Of a stretch of 64,000 bases of DNA, positions 24,337 through 33,797 are shown one piece after another (within the stretch, counting starts at the first letter, position 1; each line of letters starts with the position of its first letter). Below the pieces are notes generated by a model. That model did no database searches and was not told the DNA's origin. It saw only the letters and a program-made list of their open reading frames with translations. Position numbers and translations under genes: made by a program. The stretch comes from Verrucomicrobiota bacterium (lineage in GTDB: Bacteria; Chlamydiota; Chlamydiia; Chlamydiales; Rhabdochlamydiaceae), in assembly GCA_018240015.1 (NCBI GenBank), contig JAFEGJ010000001.1, positions 178,250-242,249 on the forward strand, given 5' to 3'.

Positions 24337-25815
24337 ATGAATAGCGATATTAGTTTAAGCTTATCCGTCAAAACAGCTTGGTCTGACCTTATTGCACATA
24401 TAGAAAGTGATAAATGTGTAGATCTCACCATTTACCAACTTGGACAACAGATATTTATCGACTCGGCAAAGGAAAAATTACCCGAAAATGCTCAAATTTT
24501 GACGGAAGACCGCATCGTCGAAAAAGCGTATCCCTTATCCTCAGAAAATTTTGACCCTTTGCTGGCCTCTCAAAAAAGAAGAAGCTTACATTTTAAGCTA
24601 CATTCCAAAATTAGTTGGAAGGGTGAATTTGACAAGCTCGAGCAAGAGCTTCAGAAGACTTCTTCAAGTTTGACGAAAGAAAATGTTGAAGAATTTTGCA
24701 AGGCCTATGAGGTTTATTCTTTTTCCCCCTCCCATTTTGACCCATTTGCCGAAAAGTTTTCTCAAGCAGCAGAGAAAAAAAGACATGCCGATCTTGCCAA
24801 AGAAAAAATATTGAATCTTAGCTTTAACTACCATCGCAGTCATCAGGAAGTCGAAAATTTCATCAATAAACATAAAGAAAAAATCGTCGAGGAGTTTTAT
24901 CTTAAGTCAAAGCTTGCTTCATTGGATAAGTTCACCTTCACTATCGCGTATATCAATGGGGAGACGCACAACTTTGGAAGAAAAGTAGCTCAAGTCGTTT
25001 TTTCTTTGAGTGGACAAAAAGCTTTTACGGTCATGTACAAACCCCGAGAAGCCGGTTTAGATCGGGCCCTACAAGACCTCTTTCAAAAAATAGAATTGCC
25101 CCACTACAAAATTCTCTCGTTCCCAGAAGATAATAAAAGCGTGTGGCAATACATTTCAGGAAAAAAAATGATTTTGGGAAAAGAAGATCCTCAGCCTAAA
25201 TCACGCCTTGGCGCGATCTGTCCTGAGGCTTTTCTTCAAAATATTCTCATGGATTCAAAAAAACGGCTTTCTCTCTTAGGAGATCTGCAGAGACTTAATC
25301 GGATCCTTTTGTCTCTAAATATTAGTGACCTTCATGGAGAAAATGTGATCATGGGAGATGACGAAAAAATTTATCCTATCGATCTAGAGGTCATGGATGA
25401 CAGGCAACCGACTATGCTGATGATAGACGATTATGGATCATCCAATATTGTTAGCTTACGAGCTTCAGCTGAGCAGCAATTGACAAAACCTGAAAAAAAG
25501 GCCATCGAGGAGTGGAAAATTAGAAACAATCCCTCTAAACGCTTTTCTCTAAGGTGCGTCTTGGTTAGCACTCAGAACCTCTTCTTGATACGATATCAAT
25601 CCAACATTTTCACCGCTTCGCAAAACATGGCAAACCTAATTCATAGCGGTTTAAGCTCGCGAGGATACAATTGCAGTGCAGCGCAAAAACGAATGATTAA
25701 CAACCAAGCGCTTATTGATATTTTGAATGGTGATGTGCCGTTCTTTACAGAATTGAACGGCACTATTTATTATGGTTACCAAAATAGTGAACTTGAGATA
25801 GCAACTAAAAAATAG
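24337..25815 (+). CDS. Stand-alone LanM-type dehydratase/kinase-domain protein (DUF4135-like)
   Basis: A 492-aa protein resembling the N-terminal dehydratase domain of class II lanthipeptide synthetases (LanM), a kinase-like fold that phosphorylates Ser/Thr and then eliminates phosphate. Visible matches to the CylM active site are Lys235 (MYKPR), Asp331/His333/Asn336 (DLHGEN) and Asp349/Glu351 (IDLE). An Arg/Thr elimination pair may be Arg406/Thr412, but an alternative alignment on Arg402 puts Val at the Thr position, so elimination may be lost. There is no LanC cyclase domain, and no cyclase, protease or exporter gene nearby. AT-rich composition and lack of chlamydial neighbours suggest acquisition. 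A 108-aa partner follows 9 bp downstream. Confidence 0.65.
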   Translation: MNSDISLSLSVKTAWSDLIAHIESDKCVDLTIYQLGQQIFIDSAKEKLPENAQILTEDRIVEKAYPLSSENFDPLLASQKRRSLHFKLHSKISWKGEFDKLEQELQKTSSSLTKENVEEFCKAYEVYSFSPSHFDPFAEKFSQAAEKKRHADLAKEKILNLSFNYHRSHQEVENFINKHKEKIVEEFYLKSKLASLDKFTFTIAYINGETHNFGRKVAQVVFSLSGQKAFTVMYKPREAGLDRALQDLFQKIELPHYKILSFPEDNKSVWQYISGKKMILGKEDPQPKSRLGAICPEAFLQNILMDSKKRLSLLGDLQRLNRILLSLNISDLHGENVIMGDDEKIYPIDLEVMDDRQPTMLMIDDYGSSNIVSLRASAEQQLTKPEKKAIEEWKIRNNPSKRFSLRCVLVSTQNLFLIRYQSNIFTASQNMANLIHSGLSSRGYNCSAAQKRMINNQALIDILNGDVPFFTELNGTIYYGYQNSELEIATKK

Positions 25816-25824
25816 GATAGAAAT

Positions 25825-26151
25825 ATGGTCATGATTGCTGTAGCAGAAACAACCGAATTAAATGAGCGCATGAAAAAGCACCTGGATGCCTTAGAAAAAG
25901 AAACAAAAACAAAACAATTTGAAGGGGATCCCGTCGCTGTTTCCACCCAAATTTATGAGAAATTCGCCAAACAAATGGAAGAAGAGAAAGAAATCAAGCC
26001 CGATTTAAGAGATCTTGCTCTGAATTCTGTCCGAGGAAAGTTTACTTCCCCTTGGGGAGCGATACCTAAAGACTTAGAAAAGGCGAGGCAAGCCATTTTC
26101 AATCCTGAAAAAGGTCCCTATACCTGGTATCAGCTCTGTACGGCCAATTAG
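25825..26151 (+). CDS. Hypothetical protein, partner of LanM-like gene (108 aa)
   Basis: Not recognised. It starts at ATG 25825 with AGGATAG upstream, 9 bp after the LanM-like stop, so the two are almost certainly co-transcribed. The N-terminal two thirds are highly charged and helical (Lys/Glu-rich); the C-terminal part is different, with Pro, Gly, Trp and aromatic residues (FTSPWGAIP, GPYTWYQLCTAN) and one Cys. A long charged leader followed by a short distinct core is the general shape of a modified-peptide precursor, but Cys content is far below that of a normal lanthipeptide. It might be a substrate, a chaperone or an unrelated effector. Confidence 0.6.
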   Translation: MVMIAVAETTELNERMKKHLDALEKETKTKQFEGDPVAVSTQIYEKFAKQMEEEKEIKPDLRDLALNSVRGKFTSPWGAIPKDLEKARQAIFNPEKGPYTWYQLCTAN

Positions 26152-26211
26152 CACCTTGAGCATTTACTAAAATTCTGTCCTGCCGTAGCATGAGAAGTTC
26201 AAAGAGGAACT

Positions 26212-27246
26212 ATGAATCTCATGCGCGAGTCTATATTTGTTGGAGCTTTTCGTTCATTTTGCACCGCATTTGCGGCAATCTTAGGGATCGCGCTTAGCAT
26301 TGGTTTAGTTCTGTTTGGCATAGGTATCATTGCAGGGCCTAATTATTTTCCCCCAAAAGCTGAGCCCCTCATCGCTGCTGATGCCAACGGCGATCGCGAT
26401 CTTCTTCCGGGAAGTAGCCCCGCACTTCTTCGCATCGATATCCATGGCGTCATTGGCATGGGGGACCTCACGAGCGATAAATTAGAAGAGATTTTGCTCG
26501 ATTCCAGGGACGATTTCTTAGCGAACAATCGCGTGAAGGGAATTCTTCTTCATTTCGACACCCCGGGCGGAGTTGCTACCGATGCCGATGCGATCTATCG
26601 CATGCTGATGGATTACAAAGCTAAATACAAAGTTCCGATTTTTGCTTACGTCGACGGGATGTGCGCTTCGGGAGGCATGTACGTAGCGTCGGCTGCCGAT
26701 AAAATTTACGCGACCGATTCGAGTGTGATTGGATCCGTGGGCGTGCTCCTCGGTCCCAATTTTAATTTCTCTGATCTCATGACGAAATGGGGCATTGCTT
26801 CCAAAACCTTCACGGAAGGGAAAGACAAAGATATGCTCAACCCATTCCGTCCGTGGGTTCCCGGGGAAGATCAATCGATCCAAAATGCTATCGCTGCCAT
26901 GTACCAAAGATTTGTTGCTGTCGTCTCTCAGGCAAGGCCGCTTCTTACCAAAGAAAAACTCATCCAAGATTACGGCGCTCACATCTATATTTCGGAAGAA
27001 GCCGCAAAACTAGGCTACATCGATGTTCCCAATACCGATTATAGCCACGCGGTTGCAGATCTGGCTACAGCAGCGGGCGTCCACGAAAAATACCAAGTCG
27101 TCGCTTTGCAAATCCCAAGACCGCTATTTGCGCCGTTTGCCGAATCGATGTTTTCCTCTAAAGAAATCAAACATAAGTTAGACTTAGGACCTACATATCT
27201 TCCTGAACTCGGCGGAAAGTTTTTATATTTATATCTTCCGCACTAA
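26212..27246 (+). CDS. sohB: S49-family signal peptide peptidase (SppA/SohB-like)
   Basis: Membrane-bound peptidase that degrades cleaved signal peptides or membrane fragments. An N-terminal membrane anchor (residues about 20-42) precedes the S49 fold; the predicted nucleophile is Ser153 (DGMCASGG) and the general base Lys204 (FTEGK), 51 residues apart as in single-domain SppA. It is 344 aa. It leads the sohB-polA-coaE-rho string also present in C. trachomatis (CT494-CT491). GAGG precedes the ATG. Confidence 0.9.
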   Translation: MNLMRESIFVGAFRSFCTAFAAILGIALSIGLVLFGIGIIAGPNYFPPKAEPLIAADANGDRDLLPGSSPALLRIDIHGVIGMGDLTSDKLEEILLDSRDDFLANNRVKGILLHFDTPGGVATDADAIYRMLMDYKAKYKVPIFAYVDGMCASGGMYVASAADKIYATDSSVIGSVGVLLGPNFNFSDLMTKWGIASKTFTEGKDKDMLNPFRPWVPGEDQSIQNAIAAMYQRFVAVVSQARPLLTKEKLIQDYGAHIYISEEAAKLGYIDVPNTDYSHAVADLATAAGVHEKYQVVALQIPRPLFAPFAESMFSSKEIKHKLDLGPTYLPELGGKFLYLYLPH

Positions 27247-27264
27247 GATTGTCTCTGTTTTGCT

Positions 27265-29907
27265 ATGAAAAATCTGTATATTATCGACGCTGTTAACTTC
27301 CTTTTCCGGTCGTACTATGCGATCAAAGGGATGACTAATGCGAAAGGCGAATCGACCAACGCGCTCTTTGGCCTGATCCGATCGATTTACAAAATCATCG
27401 ATGACTTTTCGCCTGACTATGTCGTCGCCGTCTTCGACGGACCGGATAATAAGCAGTCGCGCACTAAAATCTACGCCGAGTATAAAAGTCACCGCACGCG
27501 CATGCCCGAAGATTTGGTGCCGCAGCTGGAGCACGCCCTTTCTTGGTGCGCGATGGCAGGCATTCCGCACCTGTCTGTTCCGGGGGTAGAAGCCGACGAC
27601 ACGATGGGCAGCATCGCTAGGTGGGCTGAGAAGCAAGGGATCCGGGTCTACCTTTGCAGCAGCGACAAAGATTTGTGCCAACTCGTGGATGACCATATTT
27701 TCCTTTTGCATGCTCACAAAGACAACATGCTCGTCGATCGAAAAAAGGTCGAAGAGCTCTATGGCATCAAACCAGAGCAAATGATCGATTACCTCGCTAT
27801 CGTTGGTGATGCCTCGGATAACATCCCCGGATTGGAAGGGTTTGGTCCCAAAACAGCCTCAGAGCTTCTCCAAAAATTTGGATCGCTCGATGCACTCCTG
27901 CAAAATCCCGAGCTCGTCACCGGCGCCAAAAAACAAGAGATGCTCAAAACCGGCAAAGATGTAGCGCTCATGAGCCGCGAGCTTGCGACGATTCACCTCG
28001 GCGTCGATTTCCCTAAAGAAGAGACGTTCTTTCATTTGAAAGCGCCCGATATGGAAAAGGTCAAGGCGTTCTATGATGAAATGCGTTTCATGTCGCTCCT
28101 CAAAGAGATGGACATCACCAAGACCGTCTCTCATAAAAGCGAAGATGTTCCTCTGGAATATACATTGGTTGAAGACATCAATGCTCTGGTGGCAGAGCTC
28201 GAGCAGGAGACTGACATCTGCATCGATACAGAAACGACGAGCCTTCATCCGCTTCAGGCGCAGCTTGTCGGAATCGGATTTTCGACAAAGCCGGGAAAAG
28301 CATGGTACGTCCCTTGGAAAAAAGAACTCTTTCCCTATATCGAAAAAATCTTATCCCATCCTAGCCATAGTTTTTACGGCCACAACATTAAATACGATCT
28401 CCACGTGCTCGTAAATGCGGGATTTTTGCTCCCGAGGATTTCTTTCGACACGATCCTCGCTTCGTATCTCTTAAACCCTCACAGTTCACGCCACGGTCTC
28501 GATCACCTGGCTCTCACGTATTTTCATAAAGTCAAAATCAGTATCGAAGAGCTCATCGGGAAAGGCAAAAACCAGATCTCGATGGCCGATGTTCCTCTCG
28601 AGAAAATCACCACCTATTGCTGCGAAGACGTTGACTACACCGTACGGCTGAAAAATCTTTTCGCGCCTCTCATCAAGGAAGAAAATTTAAGCGCAGTGCT
28701 GAAAGACATCGAGCTGCCCCTCATCCCCGTGCTCCTTGCAATGGAAAGAAGGGGGATTTATGTCGACCCTGTGCAGCTTAAGAAACTCTCTGAGGACTTG
28801 TCCCAAAAAATTGGCGTTCTCACCGAGGAGATCTACAAAATCGCGGGAGAAGAATTTAATCTCAACTCCCCGAAGCAGCTGAGCAAAATTCTGTTCGAAA
28901 AACTCGGAATTAAACCGCCGAAAAAAACAGCGACGGGGTTTTCAACGAGCGCAGATGTGCTTGAAGAGCTGCGTGAAGAATCTCCCATCGTCCACAAAAT
29001 TTTGGACTACCGAACGCTCGAAAAACTCCGTTCCACTTATGTTGACTCGCTTCCTGAAAACATCCATCCGGTAACAAAGCGGATCCACTGCACGTTCAAC
29101 CAATCGGTAGCCGCCACGGGAAGACTTTCTTGCCAAGATCCGAATTTGCAAAACATCCCCGTGCGCACTGTGGAAGGAAAAAAAATCCGCGACGCTTTTC
29201 ACCCGCAGGAAAAGGGATGGAGCTTCATCGGAGCCGACTACTCCCAAATCGAACTGCGGATCCTCGCACACTTAAGCGAAGACCCTGTTCTCATTCAAGC
29301 ATTTCAGGATGGCGAAGATATCCACGCATATACGGCATCGCTGGTCTTCGATGTGCCGCTTCCCGACGTCACCGATGAAATGCGGCGCAAGGCCAAAGCG
29401 GTCAACTTTGGTATTCTCTATGGACAGCAGGCGTTTGGACTTTCACAGGGCCTCGATATGAACTACAAAGAAGCGGCTGCTTTCATCGAGACGTATTTTA
29501 AACGGTATCCGCGCGTAAAGGAATATATTGAATTCTGCAAAGAAAGCGCCCGCAAAACAAAAAAATCGATCACGATGACAGGAAGGCTCAGGCCCATCCC
29601 CGAAATCGACAGCAAAAATCCCATCCTTCGGGCAGCTGCCGAGCGCCTCGCTATCAATACCCCACTGCAAGGGACAGCTGCCGATCTCATCAAGATGGCG
29701 ATGATCCAAATCGACGCCTTTTTAAGATCTAATCCCGGTGTTGGCTACATGCTCCTGCAAATTCACGATGAGCTCATATTTGAAGTTCCCGATCATGAAA
29801 TCGAGCGCGTATCAAGTAAAGTTAAGAATATCATGGAAAACGTTGTTTCCCTTAAAGTCCCTTTAGAAGTGCATATTTCTATTGGTAAAAATTGGGGGGA
29901 ATGTTAA
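27265..29907 (+). CDS. polA: DNA polymerase I
   Basis: An 880-aa repair and Okazaki-fragment polymerase with three domains: 5' nuclease (residues about 1-290), 3'-5' exonuclease (about 300-480) and polymerase (about 490-880). The proofreading metal ligands look intact (CIDTETTSL, GHNIKYDLH, EDVDYT). Polymerase motifs A (GADYSQIELRILAHLSEDP), B (RRKAKAVNFGILYG) and C (QIHDELIFEV) are all present. Its end overlaps coaE by 7 bp. Confidence 0.97.
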   Translation: MKNLYIIDAVNFLFRSYYAIKGMTNAKGESTNALFGLIRSIYKIIDDFSPDYVVAVFDGPDNKQSRTKIYAEYKSHRTRMPEDLVPQLEHALSWCAMAGIPHLSVPGVEADDTMGSIARWAEKQGIRVYLCSSDKDLCQLVDDHIFLLHAHKDNMLVDRKKVEELYGIKPEQMIDYLAIVGDASDNIPGLEGFGPKTASELLQKFGSLDALLQNPELVTGAKKQEMLKTGKDVALMSRELATIHLGVDFPKEETFFHLKAPDMEKVKAFYDEMRFMSLLKEMDITKTVSHKSEDVPLEYTLVEDINALVAELEQETDICIDTETTSLHPLQAQLVGIGFSTKPGKAWYVPWKKELFPYIEKILSHPSHSFYGHNIKYDLHVLVNAGFLLPRISFDTILASYLLNPHSSRHGLDHLALTYFHKVKISIEELIGKGKNQISMADVPLEKITTYCCEDVDYTVRLKNLFAPLIKEENLSAVLKDIELPLIPVLLAMERRGIYVDPVQLKKLSEDLSQKIGVLTEEIYKIAGEEFNLNSPKQLSKILFEKLGIKPPKKTATGFSTSADVLEELREESPIVHKILDYRTLEKLRSTYVDSLPENIHPVTKRIHCTFNQSVAATGRLSCQDPNLQNIPVRTVEGKKIRDAFHPQEKGWSFIGADYSQIELRILAHLSEDPVLIQAFQDGEDIHAYTASLVFDVPLPDVTDEMRRKAKAVNFGILYGQQAFGLSQGLDMNYKEAAAFIETYFKRYPRVKEYIEFCKESARKTKKSITMTGRLRPIPEIDSKNPILRAAAERLAINTPLQGTAADLIKMAMIQIDAFLRSNPGVGYMLLQIHDELIFEVPDHEIERVSSKVKNIMENVVSLKVPLEVHISIGKNWGEC

Positions 29908-30488
29908 TTTTGAAGAAAGTTGCTGTTACAGGAGGATTTGCCTCCGGAAAGACAACTGTTTGCCAAATGTTTAAAAAATTTGGCGCCTTTGTTGTCGATT
30001 CCGACGCTATCGTCCACCAGCTCCTTTCTCTGGATACTGCTATAGGAAAGCAGGTCGTTGAATTACTTGGAAAAGAGATAATCACCGGAAATCAAATCGA
30101 TCGAAAAAAGATTGCTAAAATTGTGTTTTCAGACCCTCATAAATTAAAAGCATTGGAAGTTATTTTACACCCGGCCGTGCAAAAAAGCATTGCGGCCTCT
30201 TTTGATAAGATACTGGATCTTCCGCAGTATTCTTTTTTTGTCGCCGAAGTTCCTCTGCTCTTTGAAGCCAAAATGGAAGACGATTTTGATCTCGTGATCG
30301 CTGTTCGCACAAGCGCCCCAGTTGCCAAAGCGCGTCTGAAAGAGCACCAAGAGTTTGATAGACGAATGGCGAGACAACTTTCCGATAAAACAGAGAAAGC
30401 CGATTTTATTATCGATAACGACGGGGACCTAAAAACCCTCGAAAAACAAATTAAAACAATCATACCCGAACTGAAGGAATCCCCATGA
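29901..30488 (+). CDS. coaE: Dephospho-CoA kinase
   Basis: Last step of CoA synthesis: phosphorylation of dephospho-CoA. The P-loop is [10 protein letters not shown] at the N-terminus, followed by DSDAIVHQL and VAEVPLLFE, all typical. ATG 29901 (195 aa) is preferred over a TTG at 29892; GGGGGGA lies close upstream. It is coupled to polA (7-bp overlap) and to rho (ATGA overlap). Confidence 0.93.
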   Translation: MLILKKVAVTGGFASGKTTVCQMFKKFGAFVVDSDAIVHQLLSLDTAIGKQVVELLGKEIITGNQIDRKKIAKIVFSDPHKLKALEVILHPAVQKSIAASFDKILDLPQYSFFVAEVPLLFEAKMEDDFDLVIAVRTSAPVAKARLKEHQEFDRRMARQLSDKTEKADFIIDNDGDLKTLEKQIKTIIPELKESP

Positions 30489-31816
30489 AAGAAGAAGACA
30501 CTTCCCTTTCTGAAAACCATAATGAAACCGAATCGATGTCAGGCCTGACCGGCGCAGAAGAAGTTACGCGCATCGCCGATCTGCAGCGCATGAATATCGA
30601 CCAGCTCAACCAATACGCCCGTAATTTGGGCCTCAAACACCTGGGAACGCTCACAAAATCCCAGATGGTTTTCGAAGTGGTGAAAGTCAAGTCGGAAAGA
30701 CCCAATGAAATACTTGTCGCAGAAGGAACTTTAGAGGTACTTCCCGATGGATTTGGGTTCCTCCGCTCTCCCAACTACAACTACCTTTCTTCCGCCGAAG
30801 ATATCTATGTCTCCCCCGCGCAAATTCGTCGGTTTGACCTCAAGAAAGGCGACACCGTCTATGGCACGATCCGTCCGCCTAAAGAAAAAGAAAAATATTT
30901 TGCCCTCGCTAAAGTCGATAAAATCAATAATCGTCCTCCTGAAGAAGCTCACGAGCGAATCTTTTTTGAAAACTTAACGCCGCTCTATCCCAACAGCCGC
31001 CTCGTCATGGAGACGAGCAAAGAAAAGCTGACGACCCGCGTCCTTGACCTTGCAGCGCCCATTGGGAAAGGTCAGCGCGGCCTCATCGTCGCTCCGCCCC
31101 GCACCGGAAAAACCATCATCCTTCAAAACATTGCTAACGCGATCACCACGAACAATCCCGACGCCATCCTCATCGTGCTGCTGATCGACGAGCGCCCCGA
31201 AGAAGTCACCGACATGATCCGCAGCGTCAAGGGAGAGGTGATTTCCTCTACCTTCGACGAACCGCCTGAGCGCCACGTCCAAATCGCCGAGATGGCCATT
31301 GAAAAAGCACGCCGCCTTGTCGAGTACCGCCACGACGTCGTCATCCTCCTCGACTCGCTAACTCGTCTGGCTAGAGCCTATAACACCGTCCAACCCCACT
31401 CAGGAAAAATCCTCACGGGAGGTATCGACGCCAACGCCCTGCACAAACCCAAAAGATTTTTTGGAGCTGCACGCAATATCGAAGAAGGCGGATCGCTCAC
31501 CATCATCGCCACAGCGCTCATCGACACCGGTTCGCGCATGGACGAGGTAATTTTTGAGGAGTTTAAAGGAACGGGCAACATGGAGCTCGTCCTCGATCGT
31601 CGCCTCGCGGACCGCCGCGTATGGCCTGCCATCGACCTCATTAAGAGCGGTACCCGTAAAGAAGAACTCCTCTACCATCCTGAAGAGCTTGAAAAGATCT
31701 ACCTCATGCGACAAGCGCTGGCAGACCTGGCTCCTCTCGATGCGATGAATCTGCTTTCAAGCCGCCTCAAAAAATCCTCGAATAACATCGAGTTTTTACT
31801 TTCAATGAAGGATTAA
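30485..31816 (+). CDS. rho: Transcription termination factor Rho
   Basis: Hexameric RNA helicase. The N-terminal RNA-binding domain contains the [11 protein letters not shown] cold-shock-like motif, and the ATPase core contains Walker [22 protein letters not shown] and the C-terminal [16 protein letters not shown]. At 443 aa it is a little longer than E. coli Rho because of a charged N-terminal extension of about 30 residues. The start overlaps the coaE stop as ATGA. Confidence 0.97.
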   Translation: MKEEDTSLSENHNETESMSGLTGAEEVTRIADLQRMNIDQLNQYARNLGLKHLGTLTKSQMVFEVVKVKSERPNEILVAEGTLEVLPDGFGFLRSPNYNYLSSAEDIYVSPAQIRRFDLKKGDTVYGTIRPPKEKEKYFALAKVDKINNRPPEEAHERIFFENLTPLYPNSRLVMETSKEKLTTRVLDLAAPIGKGQRGLIVAPPRTGKTIILQNIANAITTNNPDAILIVLLIDERPEEVTDMIRSVKGEVISSTFDEPPERHVQIAEMAIEKARRLVEYRHDVVILLDSLTRLARAYNTVQPHSGKILTGGIDANALHKPKRFFGAARNIEEGGSLTIIATALIDTGSRMDEVIFEEFKGTGNMELVLDRRLADRRVWPAIDLIKSGTRKEELLYHPEELEKIYLMRQALADLAPLDAMNLLSSRLKKSSNNIEFLLSMKD

Positions 31817-31860
31817 TCCCTCGTTTCAAAAAAGGCGATGAGCTACAATGGTGCGCCAGC

Positions 31861-33453
31861 ATGGTGCACCGACTCATTGCGTTTTTTTTACTGCTAATTT
31901 TTTTCACCGGCTGCGAGACCGGTGATTCTTCCGTCTCCAAATCCAAAACACTGCGCATCTCGATCAGCCGCGAGCCGGCAACTCTGGATCCCCGCAAAGG
32001 TGGCGAGCTGATCAGTTCCGTTCTACAATTCATGCTCTTCGAAGGGCTGACTCGCGTTAATTCCGACGGCTCTGTATCCCCCGCGCAAGCCCGAAACATC
32101 GAAATTTCGAAGGATCGTCTGAAGTATACTTTTTACTTAAGGGACACCTTTTGGTCAGACGGAAGACCTGTAACCGCTTATGATTTTGCCGCAGCGTGGA
32201 AAAAAATATTAACCCCCGATTTTCCCGCCCCCAATGCCTTTCTCCTTTATCCCATTCAAGGGGCCGAAGCCGCCAAGCGAGGAAGCGGATCTCTCGAGGA
32301 TGTCGGAATCCATGCTATCGATGCAAAAACCCTCGTTGTTCAGCTCCATCATCCTACTCCGTTTTTTCTCGACCTTGTCTCGTTTTGCGTCTTTTGTCCG
32401 GTTCCCCTCCATCTCGATGTAGAAAAACCAAAGTGGGCTCTGCAGCCCGATCAATTTATTTGTAATGGTCCCTTTAGGCTTCAGAAATGGAAACAAAATG
32501 ACGAGCTCATTCTTCAGAGAAATCCCCTTTATTGGGAGTCGCAAGAGGTCTCACTCTCCCGCATTCAAATCGCCGTCATCCCCGATGAAAAGACCGCCCT
32601 CAAACTCTACGAGCATGGACAGCTCGACATTTTGGGTCTCGGCATTTCCTCCATCCCCACCGATGCACAAGCACAGTTCTTCCGGCAGGGAGTCCTCCAA
32701 ACGCAAGAATTAGCAGGGACCACGTTTGTCACGTTCAACACGAATCGCTTTCCCTTTCACAACAAAAATATCCGTAAAGCCTTCTCCCTCGCGATCCATC
32801 GGCAAGAAATCGTCGAAAATATCACCCAGATCGGAGAAATCGCCGCCACCACCATGCTTCCTCCCTTATTCACTCCTGAAGACGGACCTTCTTTCCCACA
32901 GCACAACGCCGAACTCGCGAAAAAATACTTTAGCTTAGGACTGCAAGAATTGGGCATCACCCGCGATCAATTTCCAGAAGTTGTCTATATCTATTCTGTC
33001 TCAGAGCTCAACCGCGATATCGCCCAAGTACTGCAGAGCCAGTGGGCCGAGACACTCGGTATCACCGTCCAGCTCCAAGCCCATGAGCACAAAATGCTCA
33101 TCTCCCAGCTCTCGGAGAGAACCTACGACCTGGGCCAAACGATCTGGCTTGCCCAGTATTACGATCCGATGAACATTTTAGAGCGGTTCAAATACAAAAC
33201 GAATGTTAAAAATTACCCAGCCTGGGAGCATGCGACGTTCATCCAGTTGCTAGAAAAATCTTTTGTTGACGCTACGCTGGCAGAGCGCCGCGAGACTCTC
33301 AGACAAGCTACGGCTTTATTTGCCGAAGAACTACCACTTACTCCTTTATACCATTGGAAAACAGGATTTTTAATTAAACCATATGTTAAAGGAGCAGATG
33401 TTTCGCCTAAAGGGGCTTTCAATTATACTCGTTTGACATGTGATAGGAAGTAG
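31861..33453 (+). CDS. Oligopeptide-binding lipoprotein, OppA family (copy 1)
   Basis: A 530-aa solute-binding protein of ABC family 5. A lipoprotein signal ends in FFTGC (Cys18), placing it on the periplasmic face of the inner membrane. Family motifs are PATLDPRKGG, EGLTRVNSDG, FWSDGRPVTAYDF and CNGPFRL. No permease or ATPase genes are nearby, so it probably serves a transporter encoded elsewhere. Its sequence closely resembles the C-terminal half of the 1123-aa fusion at 59244-62615 (for example YDFxxAWKKxLxPDF and DLVxxxxxxPV). Confidence 0.9.
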   Translation: MVHRLIAFFLLLIFFTGCETGDSSVSKSKTLRISISREPATLDPRKGGELISSVLQFMLFEGLTRVNSDGSVSPAQARNIEISKDRLKYTFYLRDTFWSDGRPVTAYDFAAAWKKILTPDFPAPNAFLLYPIQGAEAAKRGSGSLEDVGIHAIDAKTLVVQLHHPTPFFLDLVSFCVFCPVPLHLDVEKPKWALQPDQFICNGPFRLQKWKQNDELILQRNPLYWESQEVSLSRIQIAVIPDEKTALKLYEHGQLDILGLGISSIPTDAQAQFFRQGVLQTQELAGTTFVTFNTNRFPFHNKNIRKAFSLAIHRQEIVENITQIGEIAATTMLPPLFTPEDGPSFPQHNAELAKKYFSLGLQELGITRDQFPEVVYIYSVSELNRDIAQVLQSQWAETLGITVQLQAHEHKMLISQLSERTYDLGQTIWLAQYYDPMNILERFKYKTNVKNYPAWEHATFIQLLEKSFVDATLAERRETLRQATALFAEELPLTPLYHWKTGFLIKPYVKGADVSPKGAFNYTRLTCDRK

Positions 33454-33455
33454 CT

Positions 33456-33797
33456 GTGGATAAATTAAAAGAGAAATTATCTAAATTTGCTGAAGAGCGG
33501 GATTGGGAAAAATTCCATACCCCTAAAAACCTCGCTATGTCGCTTTGTTGTGAAGCGGCAGAACTTCTCGAACATTTTGTTTGGCTCACAGAAGAAGAAT
33601 CAATTAATGTCATGAAAGATCCCGATCAAGCTGCAGCTATTCGCCAAGAAATCGGAGACGTGATAAATAATCTCGTTTATCTCTGCAGCGCTCTTCGTAT
33701 CGATCCCCTGCTTGCCGCGCATGACAAAATCCCCCTCAATGAACAAAAGTACCCCATCGATGTTGCTCAAGAGTTCTCACGTCGCCATCCTCGGTAG
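33456..33797 (+). CDS. MazG-like nucleotide pyrophosphohydrolase
   Basis: A 113-aa all-alpha NTP pyrophosphatase similar to dCTPase/iMazG house-cleaning enzymes. The Mg-binding motif is EAAELLEHF followed by EIGDVINN. The start is GTG 33456, with AGGAAG 8 bp upstream, 2 bp after the OppA-family gene. It probably hydrolyses damaged or excess dNTPs to monophosphates. The 3' end overlaps the kinase-fold gene by 38 bp. Confidence 0.85.
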   Translation: MDKLKEKLSKFAEERDWEKFHTPKNLAMSLCCEAAELLEHFVWLTEEESINVMKDPDQAAAIRQEIGDVINNLVYLCSALRIDPLLAAHDKIPLNEQKYPIDVAQEFSRRHPR

